From Thalassobaculum fulvum (lineage in GTDB: Bacteria; Pseudomonadota; Alphaproteobacteria; Thalassobaculales; Thalassobaculaceae), in contig NZ_BMZS01000009.1 in the NCBI RefSeq assembly GCF_014652915.1, forward strand, positions 275,226 through 339,225: a DNA stretch of 64,000 nucleotides, written 5' to 3'. Below, in pieces: positions 16,613 through 25,374 of the stretch (position 1 is the first letter of the stretch; each line of letters opens with the position of its first letter). Below the pieces are notes generated by a model. That model saw nothing but the letters and a program-made list of their open reading frames with translations, had not been told where the DNA came from and searched no databases. The translations under genes were made by a program, and so were the position numbers.

Positions 16613-18871
16613 ATGGCGCTGGAGGCTCCCGCGAACGACACGTCGATCGGGGGCGCATGCTGCTCGATCGGCGGGCTTGCCGGCCCGGCGGCGCGGGCGG
16701 CGACCGGCGCCGATCCGCGGGCCTATGTCGCGGTCGGCGACGACGGGGTCGCCCGGCTCGACGCCGTGGTCGAGACCCTGGAGTGCCCGTCCTGCGTGCC
16801 GTCGATCGAGGGCGTGCTCGGCCGCCTCGACGGCGTGCTCGCCGCCCGCGTGAACGCCAGCCAGCGCCGCATCCACCTGGAGTGGGACCCGAAGCGGGTC
16901 GATCTCGACCGGATTCTCGGCGGGCTCGACGATCTCGGCCACCGGATCGCCGCCTACGACGCCGGGCGGCTCGGTGGCAAGGGGGTCGACGAGATCGGCC
17001 GCGGCCTGTTGCGGGCGCTCGCCGTCGCCGGCTTCGCCTTCGCCAACGTCATGCTGATCTCGGTCGCCGTGTGGGCCGGCCTCGCCCAGGACATGGGGCC
17101 GGGCACCCGGGCGTTCCTGCACTGGATCTCGGCGCTGATCGCCATGCCGGCGATCGTCTATGCCGGCCGGCCGTTCTTCCGCTCGGCCCTGGGCGCATTG
17201 CGCGCCGGCACCACCAACATGGACGTGCCGATCGCCATCGGGGTGTCGCTGGCGACCGCGATGAGCCTGCTGGAGACCACGCGCAACGGCCCGCACGTCT
17301 ACTTCGACGCGGCGCTCGGCCTGCTGTTCTTCCTGCTGATCGGCCGGTTCCTGGACCGCTCGCTGCGCGGCCGGGCGTTCGCCGCCGCCCAGAACCTGCT
17401 GGCCTTGCGCTCGGTCAGCGCGACCGTCATCGGCCCCGATCGCCGTACCGAGGTGCGTGCCATCGAGGCGGTCCGTCCGGGCGACGTGGTGGCGGTGGCG
17501 ACCGGCGAGACCGTGCCGGTCGACGGCAGGGTCGTGGCCGGCCGGTCCGAGGTCGACGCCGCCCTGGTGACCGGCGAGAGCCTGCCGCAGCCGGTGGCCC
17601 CCGGCGCGATCGTGCACGCCGGCACCGTCAACCTGGCGGCCCCGATCGAGGTCGAGACCGCGGCCGCCGGCGCCGGCACCCTGCTGGCCGAGATCGCCGC
17701 GATGATGGACCGGGCCGGCCAGGCCAAGGCGCGCTACGTCCGGCTGGCCGACCGGGTCTCGCGGATCTACGCGCCGGTGATCCACGCGGTGGCGCTGGCC
17801 GCGTTCGCCGGCTGGATGGCGCTCGGCGGCGCCGACTGGCGAGAAGCGCTGATGATCGCGGTGGCGGTACTGATCGTCACCTGCCCGTGCGCCCTCGGGC
17901 TCGCGGTGCCGGCGGTGCAGGTCGGCGCGGTCGGCCGGCTGCTCAAGCGCGGCGCCTACGTGAAGAGCGGCGACGCCCTGGAACGGCTGGCCCGGGTCGA
18001 TACGGTGGTGTTCGACAAGACCGGCACCCTGACGCTCGGCCGGCCGCGGCTGGAGGGTATCGACGGGGCCGCGGATACCCTCTCGGTCGCCGCCATGCTG
18101 GCGCGCCGCAGCACCCATCCGCTGGCGCGGGCGCTGGTCGCCGCCGCCGGCGAGGGGCCGGCCGCCGAGACCGTGCGCGAGGAGCCGGGCTGCGGCCTGG
18201 AGGCCGAGATCGACGGCGTGCCGGTCCGCATGGGCCGGCGCGACTGGGTCGGCGGGATTCCGGCCGCGGTTCCGCCGCATGCCGGTCCGGAGATCTGGCT
18301 GCGCCGGGGCGACACGGCGCCGGCGCGGCTGCGGTTCGTCGACGCCCAGCGCCCGGACGCGGCCGAGACGGTCGCCGGGCTCAAGGCGCGCGGGCTGACC
18401 GTGCTGCTGCTGTCCGGCGACCGGCTGGCGGTGGTCGACGACCTGGCCGACCGGCTCGGCATCGCCGACCGCCGCGCCGGGTGCCTGCCGGGCGACAAGA
18501 TCGCCGTGCTGGAGCGGCTGGCGGCCGAGGGCCGCCGGGTGGCGATGGTCGGCGACGGCCTGAACGACGCGCCGGCCCTGGCCGCCGCCTTCGTCTCGGT
18601 GTCGCCGTCGACCGCGGCCGACGTCAGCCAGACCGCGGCCGACGTGGTGTTCCGCGGCGACGCCCTGTCGCCGGTGCTGGAGGCCTACGACGTCGCCCGC
18701 AAGGCGGACGCGCTGGTCCGCCAGAACGTCGGGATGGCGTTCGCCTACAATCTCGTGGCGGTGCCGCTGGCGATCGCCGGCATGGTGACGCCGCTGATCG
18801 CCGCGATCGTGATGTCGGTGTCGTCGCTGGCGGTCACCGGCAACGCGCTGCGCGTCCAGCGCGGCCGCTGA
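16613..18871 (+). CDS. ccoI: Copper-exporting P1B-type ATPase CcoI/FixI
   Basis: A 752-residue P-type ATPase that delivers copper for cbb3 assembly. In order: an N-terminal CC motif (GGACCSIGG), a heavy-metal-associated domain with CPSC, membrane helices, the actuator loop TGES, the intramembrane CPC (Cys424-Pro-Cys426), the phosphorylation site DKTGTLT (Asp468), and the hinge motif GDGLNDAPAL. These define a copper P1B ATPase of the CcoI subgroup. ATG at 16613 follows GGAGGCAGG, 11 bases after ccoH. Confidence 0.95.
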   Translation: MALEAPANDTSIGGACCSIGGLAGPAARAATGADPRAYVAVGDDGVARLDAVVETLECPSCVPSIEGVLGRLDGVLAARVNASQRRIHLEWDPKRVDLDRILGGLDDLGHRIAAYDAGRLGGKGVDEIGRGLLRALAVAGFAFANVMLISVAVWAGLAQDMGPGTRAFLHWISALIAMPAIVYAGRPFFRSALGALRAGTTNMDVPIAIGVSLATAMSLLETTRNGPHVYFDAALGLLFFLLIGRFLDRSLRGRAFAAAQNLLALRSVSATVIGPDRRTEVRAIEAVRPGDVVAVATGETVPVDGRVVAGRSEVDAALVTGESLPQPVAPGAIVHAGTVNLAAPIEVETAAAGAGTLLAEIAAMMDRAGQAKARYVRLADRVSRIYAPVIHAVALAAFAGWMALGGADWREALMIAVAVLIVTCPCALGLAVPAVQVGAVGRLLKRGAYVKSGDALERLARVDTVVFDKTGTLTLGRPRLEGIDGAADTLSVAAMLARRSTHPLARALVAAAGEGPAAETVREEPGCGLEAEIDGVPVRMGRRDWVGGIPAAVPPHAGPEIWLRRGDTAPARLRFVDAQRPDAAETVAGLKARGLTVLLLSGDRLAVVDDLADRLGIADRRAGCLPGDKIAVLERLAAEGRRVAMVGDGLNDAPALAAAFVSVSPSTAADVSQTAADVVFRGDALSPVLEAYDVARKADALVRQNVGMAFAYNLVAVPLAIAGMVTPLIAAIVMSVSSLAVTGNALRVQRGR

Positions 18872-18888
18872 ACCGAGGGGAGGTTGCC

Positions 18889-19059
18889 ATGGTCGCCCTC
18901 GTGTACCTGATCCCGGCCGCCCTGCTGCTCGGCGGGTTCGGACTGGTCTGCTTCCTGTGGGCCCTGAAGACCGGGCAGTTCGAGGATCTCGACGGCGCCG
19001 CCTACCGGGCCCTGCACGACAGCCACGACGACCGCTACAAGGACGACCGGCTCGACTGA
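18889..19059 (+). CDS. ccoS: cbb3 oxidase maturation protein CcoS/FixS
   Basis: A 56-residue protein with one membrane helix (LVYLIPAALLLGGFGLVCFLWAL) followed by the family signature KTGQFEDLDGAAYR and an acidic, basic C terminus. CcoS is needed for haem b and CuB insertion into CcoN. A GGGGAGG ribosome site precedes ATG. It is the last gene of the cco cluster. Confidence 0.92.
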   Translation: MVALVYLIPAALLLGGFGLVCFLWALKTGQFEDLDGAAYRALHDSHDDRYKDDRLD

Positions 19060-19074
19060 CCGGCGGGGCCGGTC
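19058..19074. terminator. Short hairpin at the end of the cco cluster
   Basis: GACCGGC-ggg-GCCGGTC overlaps the ccoS stop and faces the convergent DUF6460 gene. It has no T-tract, so it is only a possible bidirectional terminator. Confidence 0.35.
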
Positions 19075-19103
19075 CTATGTGTGGCCCGGATGCGCCGGTA
19101 CGT

Positions 19104-19397
19104 CTACTTGCCGCGCTGCCGGGACCACTCGATCAGGTACAGGACCCCCCAGATCGGCACCACGATCATGGCGCCGACCAGCACGTAGGACACGATCTCG
19201 CCCAGCGACCGGCTGACCCAGTTCAGCAGCGCGTCGAACCGCTCGAACACGCCGCGCAGGAGCTCCAGCGGCGTGATGTCGAGGACCGACAGCCCCCAGC
19301 CGACGAAGAACGAGATGATCAGCAGCTTGACGATCGTGCCCGGGGTGATCTTCGGCATGGACGCGGTCCGCGGAATTGAGGCGCTGGGGAGGGTCAT
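19104..19397 (-). CDS. DUF6460-type small membrane protein
   Basis: A 97-residue protein with two predicted membrane segments (about 24-42, IVKLLIISFFVGWGLSVLD, and 70-88, VSYVLVGAMIVVPIWGVLY) around an amphipathic stretch FERFDALLNWVSRSLGE. The opening TPGTIVKLLIIS and LDITPLELL resemble DUF6460, an alphaproteobacterial family of unknown function. The start is uncertain: ATG at 19397 or at 19358 (MPKITPG), neither with a clear ribosome site. Confidence 0.7.
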   Translation of the reverse strand: MTLPSASIPRTASMPKITPGTIVKLLIISFFVGWGLSVLDITPLELLRGVFERFDALLNWVSRSLGEIVSYVLVGAMIVVPIWGVLYLIEWSRQRGK

Positions 19398-19535
19398 AGC
19401 AGGCGGCGGCGGGGTCTGTCTGCATTCCGCCGGGGCGGGGGCTGCCCGGCACCGTCCGCCGCATCGACGGCGGAAGCCTGCCGGGCGATGCCTCGACCGT
19501 CGAGCGCCGGCGACCGGGAACGCCGGTGCCGGCCG

Positions 19536-20087
19536 TCAGGCGCCCCAGGTCCGGAACCGGCCGCAGTCGATGTGCACGAAGTTCGACCGCGTGTACCTGC
19601 CGACCCCGCCGAGCCGCAGGTCCATGGCCGCTTCGGCCACGGTCTTGACCCGCTTGCCCGGCACCCGGATGTCGATCGCCATGCCCTGCAGATGCAGGCT
19701 GCGCTTGGCCACGCCCGAGCTGTTGGCGCGCAACAGGGCGTTGGAGCGGGGCGAGCGATAGCCGCAGACGATCCCGACGCGGTCGGTGATGCCGAGTTCG
19801 ACCGTCAGATCGTGCAGGAAGTCGAGCACTTCCACCTCGATCGGGTGGACCGAGCCGTCCCGGTGGTCGCGCAGGAACCGATTCATCTTGGCCAGCGCCT
19901 CGGGCAGGTACCGGCCGTTCTGATGGTAGACGATGTCGACCACCTCGCCGGTATGGAGGTGGCGGAGATTCAGCCGCCGCCGGACCAGCGCCGCCGGCAT
20001 CCGCGGTTGCGCCTGAGCCACGCCGCCGAGCCCGGCGACCAGAGCGGCGGCCCCGAGGCCGGTGAGCAGCGAGCGCCTGGACGTCAT
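19536..20087 (-). CDS. YcbK-like DUF882 peptidase, Tat-exported
   Basis: A 183-residue protein beginning with a twin-arginine-like signal (MTSRRSLLTGLGAAALVAG) with cleavage after AQA. The mature part is a DUF882/peptidase M15-like domain; the zinc ligand pattern is visible as SLHLQGMAIDIR and, near the end, FVHIDCG, with GYRSPRSN in between. Such proteins are thought to trim peptidoglycan peptide stems in the periplasm. It lies 72 bases downstream of the L,D-transpeptidase gene on the same strand, which supports a joint cell-wall role. Confidence 0.85.
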   Translation of the reverse strand: MTSRRSLLTGLGAAALVAGLGGVAQAQPRMPAALVRRRLNLRHLHTGEVVDIVYHQNGRYLPEALAKMNRFLRDHRDGSVHPIEVEVLDFLHDLTVELGITDRVGIVCGYRSPRSNALLRANSSGVAKRSLHLQGMAIDIRVPGKRVKTVAEAAMDLRLGGVGRYTRSNFVHIDCGRFRTWGA

Positions 20088-20159
20088 ACGGTGGTTCCGT
20101 TGCGGTTCCGCTCGATCATCGTCTCGAACTCCTTTCGGTCCGGTTCCGGGGCGACCGGG

Positions 20160-21692
20160 TCACAACCCGAGAGCCTTGGCCAGCAAGGCGTCGCGGCCGT
20201 AGACGTCGTCGCGGAATTCTACCGTTCCTCCCTCGCCGATCCAAGCCGTGAGGTAGGCGAGGTGCACGGGCACCGGTTTGCCGAGGTTGACGCGGGTGGT
20301 CGCCCCGGCCTCCAGGATCGCCTTGATCCGGCCCGCGTCCTGGCCGTCGGCCTCGAGCAGGGCCTCGGCCAGCGCCAGCGGCCTCTCCAGTCGGATGCAG
20401 CCGGAACTGAACGTCCGCACCGGGCGGTGGAACAGGGCACGGGCCGGCGTGTCGTGCAGGTAGACGTCGAATCGGTTGGGGAACATGAACTTCACCCGTC
20501 CCAGGGCGTTCTGGTCGCCCGGGCGCTGGACCAGGCGATAGGGAAAATTGCCCTTGCCGACGCGCGTCCAGTCGACGGCGGCCGGGTCGAGCTTCGCCGA
20601 GGCCTCCTGCCAGCCCTTGAACACATCGTAGCCGCCGGCCGGCAGGAAGCCGGAATCCTTGCGGATCTTGGGCAGCAGGTCCTCGATCGCGATCTTCGGC
20701 GGGACGGTCCAGGTCGGGTTGAACTCCAGGTAGCGGATCCGGTCGCTGAAGGTCGGGGTCTCGCGGTACTGCCGGCCGACGATGACCCGCATGGTCAGCC
20801 GGGTGGTGCCCTTCCTGACGTAGTCCAGGACGAAGCCGGCGAGGTTGACGAACACGTGGTCGTCGCCAAGTTCGTCCGGGATCCAGCGGAACCGCTCCAT
20901 GTTGAGCTCGATCTGCCGGATCCGTTCCTCGACGGTCACGTTGAGGGCGGCGATCGTCCGCTTTCCGATCGCGCCGTCGGGGATCAGGCCGTGGCGGCGC
21001 TGGAACGCCCGGACCGCGATCTCGAGGGTCGGGTCGTAGTGGTTCGACGGCTCGTCCGGAAGCGTCAGGTCCCTGGTGGCGGCGAGCCGCCGGCGAACCG
21101 CGCCGACCCGCGGATCGGTCATGCCGGGTTTCAGCGTCTCGCCGGGCGCCACCGTGTTCCAGCCGCCGGCGCCCTCGATCGTCCGGTACTCGGCGAGCAA
21201 CCGGCGAAGACGACGGTAGATCGGATTGGCGGGCGCCAGGTCGGCGATCGTCCGGGCCGGGTCGGGCGCCGAGGCCACGGCTTCGAGCAGCGCCTGCGCG
21301 TCGACGTCGCGCCGGTAGACGAACAGGTCCGGGTCGGCGCGCTGCGGCGCGATCCGGCCGGTCTGCAGGTCGACCAGGTAGTTCACCAGCGACGCCGTGA
21401 CCGCCCGGTCGAGGTCGCCGGCGGATTCGGCTTCGGCAACGGCGTAGTCGTCCGCCGCGAGGGCCTCGCGGCCGGCGTCGTTCAGGGCCTGCACCACGGC
21501 CTCGCCGCGGGCGTTGAGGGTCGGTGGGGTCTGCTCCTCGGTCCAGGCCGGGGCGTCCCCCCGCGCGGCATGGAACGCCGCGACGATCCGCTCGGTGTCG
21601 AGATCCTGGGTGCGGGCTCCGGTGGTCGGCAACAGGGCGAGCGCCAGCGCCACGACGATCGCCCGCCCCATGCTGATCGGTCTTCCGGTCAT
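20160..21692 (-). CDS. L,D-transpeptidase, YcbB-like, with peptidoglycan-binding domain
   Basis: A 510-residue exported enzyme with a signal peptide of about 28 residues ending TGARTQ. A scaffold domain is followed by a PG_binding_1 domain (TDPRVGAVRRRL to PDGAIGKRTIAAL) and a YkuD catalytic domain with SGCIRLERP, where Cys432 is the nucleophile, and an upstream HDTPARALF histidine. It would form 3-3 crosslinks or attach proteins to peptidoglycan in the periplasm. ATG at 21692 has a GGAGG ribosome site. The neighbouring YcbK-like gene downstream suggests a small wall-remodelling operon. Confidence 0.92.
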   Translation of the reverse strand: MTGRPISMGRAIVVALALALLPTTGARTQDLDTERIVAAFHAARGDAPAWTEEQTPPTLNARGEAVVQALNDAGREALAADDYAVAEAESAGDLDRAVTASLVNYLVDLQTGRIAPQRADPDLFVYRRDVDAQALLEAVASAPDPARTIADLAPANPIYRRLRRLLAEYRTIEGAGGWNTVAPGETLKPGMTDPRVGAVRRRLAATRDLTLPDEPSNHYDPTLEIAVRAFQRRHGLIPDGAIGKRTIAALNVTVEERIRQIELNMERFRWIPDELGDDHVFVNLAGFVLDYVRKGTTRLTMRVIVGRQYRETPTFSDRIRYLEFNPTWTVPPKIAIEDLLPKIRKDSGFLPAGGYDVFKGWQEASAKLDPAAVDWTRVGKGNFPYRLVQRPGDQNALGRVKFMFPNRFDVYLHDTPARALFHRPVRTFSSGCIRLERPLALAEALLEADGQDAGRIKAILEAGATTRVNLGKPVPVHLAYLTAWIGEGGTVEFRDDVYGRDALLAKALGL

Positions 21693-21740
21693 GATCCTCC
21701 CGGTGTGCCGGTCGCGCGGCCCATCATTCCCGTCGCGGGG

Positions 21741-22547
21741 CTAACCGGCGTCCGGTTCGACCCCGTCGATCACCTGACGATAGGCGTGCCAAGTAGCATG
21801 GCCGAGCAGCGGGAAGGTGACAATCAGGCCGACATACAGGGTCACGATGCCGACCGCCGTCATCACCACGATCAGCCAGCCCCAGACCAGCATCGGCCAG
21901 AGGTTGGCCCGCACCGCGGCGACGCTGGCGATCATCGCGCTCACCGCGTCCATCTCGCGCACCATCAGCATCGGCACTGCGAACGCCGCGACGGCGAACA
22001 CGCCGACGGCGATCACGCCGCCGGCGGCCGAGCCGACCGCCAGCATCCCGAGGCCCTCCGGCGTGAAGAACACCAGCTGGATCGACTGCTCGAAGCCCGG
22101 GAAGTCGCTGAGCCCGAAGAACAGCGCGTAGACCAGCTGGGCGATCCGTATCCAGGCCAGCAGCATCAGCATCAGCAGCGCCCCGAGGAAGGCGAGCTGG
22201 GCCGGCGAGCGGGTCTTCACGAACAGTGCGGGGCCGAGCCCGACCGTCTCGCCCGTGGCCAGCCGGCGGCTGGTCTCGTACAGGCCGACCGCCAGCATCG
22301 GCCCCACCAGCATGAAGCCGGCGGCCATCGGCATCAGCATGTACTGCATGTCGAGATGGAACAGGCTCCAGGTCAGCACCCCGCTGATCGCGGCGAACAG
22401 CAGGCCATAGGCCAGGCTGACCTGCGGGACCGCCCAGAGGTCGCGCCAGCCGGCACCGAGCCAGGCCCATGGTGCGTCGGGCTGCACGGTGTGCACCGCC
22501 GGCTCGGCGGCGGCACGACGCACGGGTATCGACTTCGCCTTGGCCAT
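21741..22547 (-). CDS. DUF2189 membrane protein
   Basis: A 268-residue protein with about six hydrophobic helices between residues 40 and 255 and a polar N terminus (PVRRAAAEPAVHTV). The opening WAWLGAGWRDLWAVPQVSLAYGL and VGLYETSRRLATGE are typical of DUF2189, an inner-membrane family of unknown function. The ribosome site GGGAGGGAAGC precedes ATG. It lies 48 bases upstream of the L,D-transpeptidase on the same strand and may share its transcript. Confidence 0.85.
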   Translation of the reverse strand: MAKAKSIPVRRAAAEPAVHTVQPDAPWAWLGAGWRDLWAVPQVSLAYGLLFAAISGVLTWSLFHLDMQYMLMPMAAGFMLVGPMLAVGLYETSRRLATGETVGLGPALFVKTRSPAQLAFLGALLMLMLLAWIRIAQLVYALFFGLSDFPGFEQSIQLVFFTPEGLGMLAVGSAAGGVIAVGVFAVAAFAVPMLMVREMDAVSAMIASVAAVRANLWPMLVWGWLIVVMTAVGIVTLYVGLIVTFPLLGHATWHAYRQVIDGVEPDAG

Positions 22548-22959
22548 GCTTCCCTCCCTGGACCGGTCTACACGCCGACTCCCGAATCCATCAAATCAGA
22601 CCGCTGTGCCCTGCGTTGGATCAATTCTAGCGTCGGATTTTGGCCGGACGGCGGAGCCATGGGCCCCGAGCGACGATCTTCGGCAATTCGGCGACCGGTT
22701 GCCAGCCCCGACGCGGAATCCCGGCGAAGGCACGTGGATACCGCGCCTGCTGTGTCCTTTGGGGAACAACCGGTTTTCGATTCGGAGGCTTTCCCCGTGT
22801 CTGGATTGGACTTTTTCGCTAAGTGCTGCATATTTCCCTGCGTGCCGACGGCCGGTTGGCCGGCGGTACGGCGGGAGGCGGGTTTCGCGTTCCCGATCGG
22901 ATGTCGGGGGCCTGCCGTCTCAGAAACGAGGCGTGACAGATCACGAGAAGGAGACGCGC
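22548..22959. other. 412-bp intergenic region ahead of the OmpA-like gene
   Basis: No credible gene lies here. It separates the DUF2189 gene from the divergently read OmpA-like lipoprotein gene and is slightly AT-richer around 22560-22640 and 22780-22840. A candidate promoter is listed separately. The last 120 bases would form a long, GC-rich leader. I see no riboswitch or transferred element. Confidence 0.6.
22806..22834 (+). promoter_or_regulatory. Candidate promoter of the OmpA-like lipoprotein gene
   Basis: TTGGAC (22806-22811) and CATATT (22829-22834) are separated by 17 bp. The start would lie near 22841, leaving a leader of about 120 bases. Both boxes deviate from consensus. Confidence 0.35.
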
Positions 22960-23820
22960 ATGTTCACCAGAATGATCGGTGCCACCAAGCTGGCAGTGGC
23001 CGGCGCTGCGCTGCTCGGGTTGAGCGCGTGCGCGGGCTTCCAGCTCGAGAACGCCAAGGGCCTCTCGCCCTCCGGCGATGCGTTCAGCGCCGCGCTGTAC
23101 AAGGAGTACATCCTCCTTTCCGAAATGGAGTTCGCCGAGGGCGACTACGCGGATTCCGACGAGTTCGCCGCCCGTGCGGTCGCGTCCGCCAACGGCAACC
23201 CGCCGGCGCCCGAGGAGCTCAGCGCCCGCAATCTTCCGGGTGCGGCCCAGGGTGAGCTGGCCGAGGCCCGCCGGATGCTGACCGAGGCTCTGGCCGCCGG
23301 TGCCGGCGCCGCCAATCCCGAGGCTGCCGCCATGGCTCAGGGCGGCTTCGACTGCTGGATGCAGGAGCAGGAAGAGAACTTCCAGCCGAAGGACATCATG
23401 TGGTGCAAGGACCGCTTCAAGGCGGCGATGGCCAAGCTGACCGTTCCGGCTCCGAAGGCCGAAGCGCCGAAGCCGGCGATCACCTTCGCCAACTTCACGG
23501 TGTACTTCGACTTCGACAAGTCGAGCCTGACGCCGGAGACCCAGTCGACCCTGATCGACGCGGCGAACGCCGCCGACGACATGGGCGCCGGCTCGATCAC
23601 CGTGTCGGGCTATGCCGACCGCTCCGGTCCGGCCGCCTACAACATGAAGCTGTCGCAGCGCCGGGCCGAGGCGGTGGCCACGGAGCTGACCACCCTGATC
23701 GGCGCCAACGCGCCGGCCATGACCCTGCAGGCCTTCGGTGAGACCCAGAACAAGGTGGTGACGCCGGACGGTGTGAAGGAAGCCAAGAACCGCCGGGTGA
23801 AGATCGAGATCCGCAAGTGA
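22960..23820 (+). CDS. OmpA-family lipoprotein
   Basis: A 286-residue lipoprotein. The signal peptide ends in the lipobox LSAC (Cys24). A helical, Ala/Glu-rich segment follows (about 25-165), then a C-terminal OmpA/Pal peptidoglycan-binding domain (about 175-286) with FANFTVYFDFDKSSLTPE, GYADRSGPAAYN and the ending KNRRVKIEIRK. It probably sits in the outer membrane and grips peptidoglycan. AAGGAG lies just before ATG. A strong terminator follows, so it is a single-gene unit. Confidence 0.9.
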   Translation: MFTRMIGATKLAVAGAALLGLSACAGFQLENAKGLSPSGDAFSAALYKEYILLSEMEFAEGDYADSDEFAARAVASANGNPPAPEELSARNLPGAAQGELAEARRMLTEALAAGAGAANPEAAAMAQGGFDCWMQEQEENFQPKDIMWCKDRFKAAMAKLTVPAPKAEAPKPAITFANFTVYFDFDKSSLTPETQSTLIDAANAADDMGAGSITVSGYADRSGPAAYNMKLSQRRAEAVATELTTLIGANAPAMTLQAFGETQNKVVTPDGVKEAKNRRVKIEIRK

Positions 23821-23846
23821 TCCCGACCTGAAACCGGTCGTGTGAT

Positions 23847-23886
23847 CGGCGGGGCGGATGGGCGACCATCCGCCCCGTCGGCTTTT
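23847..23886 (+). terminator. Rho-independent terminator after the OmpA-like gene
   Basis: A long stem, with perfect core GGGGCGGATGG and CCATCCGCCCC extended by four more pairs including one G-T, has a GCGA loop and is followed by GGCTTTT at 23881-23886. Confidence 0.85.
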
Positions 23887-23894
23887 CGGGGCCC

Positions 23895-23966
23895 TGTTCT
23901 GTCGCCCTGTGGTGTTCTGTCGCCCTGTGGTGCTCTGTCACCCTGTGGTGCTCTGTCACCCTGCGG
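23895..23966. repeat. Four tandem 18-bp repeats
   Basis: The unit TGTTCTGTCGCCCTGTGG occurs twice exactly (23895-23930). It is followed by two variants with C for T at the third base and A for G at the tenth, the last one also with C for T near its end. The array lies between the terminator and the SnoaL-like gene end. Copies are directly adjacent, so this is not a CRISPR. Confidence 0.9.
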
Positions 23967-23997
23967 TGCCCGCCGCGCAGCGGCGGGCCACCAAGGA

Positions 23998-24405
23998 CTA
24001 CTGCAGGCGGCCGCGCTGCGGCGGCGGGTCGTCGAACTGCGGCTTCTCGGCGACCGGCGACGCCTGGTGATGGATCAGCTTCCAGCCGCGGGCGTCGAGC
24101 GCGAACAGGTTGGAGGCGACCAGGGTGCCTTCCTCGATCAGCTCGTAGCAGTACACCTGCGCGAAGTCGCCGTAGAGCAGGACCCGCGGCTGCCGGCATT
24201 CGATCGCCGGCGAGGCCGGGTTGCCGAACAGCCCGATCCAGCTGTCCATCACCGCTTCGCGGCCGAACAGCGGCTGCCAGCCCGGGTGGATGCACGACAC
24301 CGGCAGGTGCCGCGACCACAGCTCGTCCATGCCCTTGAGGTCCTTGAGAGCGAAGGCGAGGTAGAACGCCTCGTTGGCGAACAGTACGGCCGCTTCCTGG
24401 CTCAT
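23998..24405 (-). CDS. SnoaL/NTF2-like nuclear-transport-factor fold protein
   Basis: A 135-residue cytoplasmic protein with the alpha-plus-beta cone fold sequence pattern: an N-terminal helix (AVLFANEAFYLAFALKDLKGMDELW), then HPGWQPLFGREAVMDSW and late strands ending GWKLIHHQASP. This resembles the SnoaL-like ketosteroid-isomerase superfamily with a conserved histidine near the end. Enzyme activity cannot be predicted. ATG at 24405 has GAGAGGAAGCGG before it. It lies 101 bases after the lactonase gene of the sugar-acid operon and may be its last member. Confidence 0.8.
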   Translation of the reverse strand: MSQEAAVLFANEAFYLAFALKDLKGMDELWSRHLPVSCIHPGWQPLFGREAVMDSWIGLFGNPASPAIECRQPRVLLYGDFAQVYCYELIEEGTLVASNLFALDARGWKLIHHQASPVAEKPQFDDPPPQRGRLQ

Positions 24406-24506
24406 CCGCTTCCTCTCGCCCGGTGGCCGCGCCCCGCGTCGGCTCCGGTGGCGGGACGCTAGCACGTTCCGGGAGAAGCGTCAGTCGGCACCATTGCCGG
24501 GCCGCG

Positions 24507-25370
24507 TCAGCCGGCGACCGGCGGCGGCGCCCAGCCGCGGACCCCGGGGTCGATCCGGAACAGGTCGCCGGCCTGCGGGTGCGCGGTCCGGTCGAGGCCG
24601 ATGGCGGCCGTAGTCACCACCAGCCGGTCGAGGCCGGGGCCGGCGAACGCGCATTTCGTGACCTGCGGGGCCGGCAGGGCGATCGCCCGGTCGCGGCCGC
24701 CGTCGGCGCGGAACCGGGTGATCCGGCCGCCGCCCCAGTGGCAGACCCACAGCCCGCCCTCGGCGTCGGTCGCCATGCCGTCGGGGTAGCCGTCGCCGTC
24801 GCCGAACCGCACGAAGGCGCGCCGGTTCGACAGCGTGCCGTCGGCCGACAGGTCGAACGCCCAGACCGTCCGGCCGACGGTGTCGGTGTGGTACAGGGTG
24901 GCGCCGTCGGGCGAGACCGCCGGCCCGTTGGTGACGACGTAGGGGCCGTCCTGCGGGCTGGCCGACGGGCCGTCGGGGGCGAGCCGCCACAGCCGGCCGG
25001 TCGGCCCGGCCTCGGAATCGTCCATGCTGCCGAACCACAGCCGGCCGACAGTGTCGGTGGTGGCGTCGTTCAGCCGGTTGTCGGGCCGGTCGGCGTCGAC
25101 CGCCAGCCACGGCCTCGGATCGGATCCGGGCGTCCACAGCGCCAGCCCGGACTTGAGGCCGAGCACGAAGCCGCCAGCCGCGCGCGGCACCACGAAGCCG
25201 ACCCGCTCGGGCATCGGCCAGCTTGTCGTCGCGCCGTCCGACCAGCGCCAGCGGTGCACCGCCGGCTTCTTGATGTCGACGAACCACACGCAGCCGTCGG
25301 CCGGGTTCCACAGCGCCCCCTCACCGAGGACGGCGCCGAGCGGCCAGACGGTCTCGACCGCCGCGGGCAT
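24507..25370 (-). CDS. SMP-30/gluconolactonase family sugar lactonase
   Basis: A 287-residue six-bladed propeller enzyme. Landmark motifs are LGEGALWNPADGCVWFVDI near the start (metal-binding Glu), RLNDATTDTVGRLWFGSM (Asn/Asp ligands) and DGMATDAEGGLWVCHWGGG. It closely resembles XylC-type xylonolactonases and probably opens an aldonolactone produced by a sugar dehydrogenase. The gene starts four bases after the SDR stop, within a five-gene minus-strand operon. The sugar is not determined. Confidence 0.88.
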   Translation of the reverse strand: MPAAVETVWPLGAVLGEGALWNPADGCVWFVDIKKPAVHRWRWSDGATTSWPMPERVGFVVPRAAGGFVLGLKSGLALWTPGSDPRPWLAVDADRPDNRLNDATTDTVGRLWFGSMDDSEAGPTGRLWRLAPDGPSASPQDGPYVVTNGPAVSPDGATLYHTDTVGRTVWAFDLSADGTLSNRRAFVRFGDGDGYPDGMATDAEGGLWVCHWGGGRITRFRADGGRDRAIALPAPQVTKCAFAGPGLDRLVVTTAAIGLDRTAHPQAGDLFRIDPGVRGWAPPPVAG

Positions 25371-25374
25371 CGCC

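Noticed and set aside
16399..16641. Small - strand frames inside the cco region
   Set aside because: They overlap well-defined ccoH and ccoI coding sequence and have no ribosome site or recognisable domain.
19488..23255. A 1255-codon open frame on the + strand
   Set aside because: It runs antisense through the YcbK-like, L,D-transpeptidase and DUF2189 genes, and its composition (Arg/Gln/His/Gly-rich) is that of a GC-rich shadow frame.
23895..23966. CRISPR array
   Set aside because: The four 18-bp copies touch each other with no spacers, and no cas gene is present.
23597..24319. A - strand frame with repeated HHRATE-like units
   Set aside because: The repeats come from the 18-bp tandem array; the frame is antisense to the OmpA-like gene and out of frame with the SnoaL-like gene.
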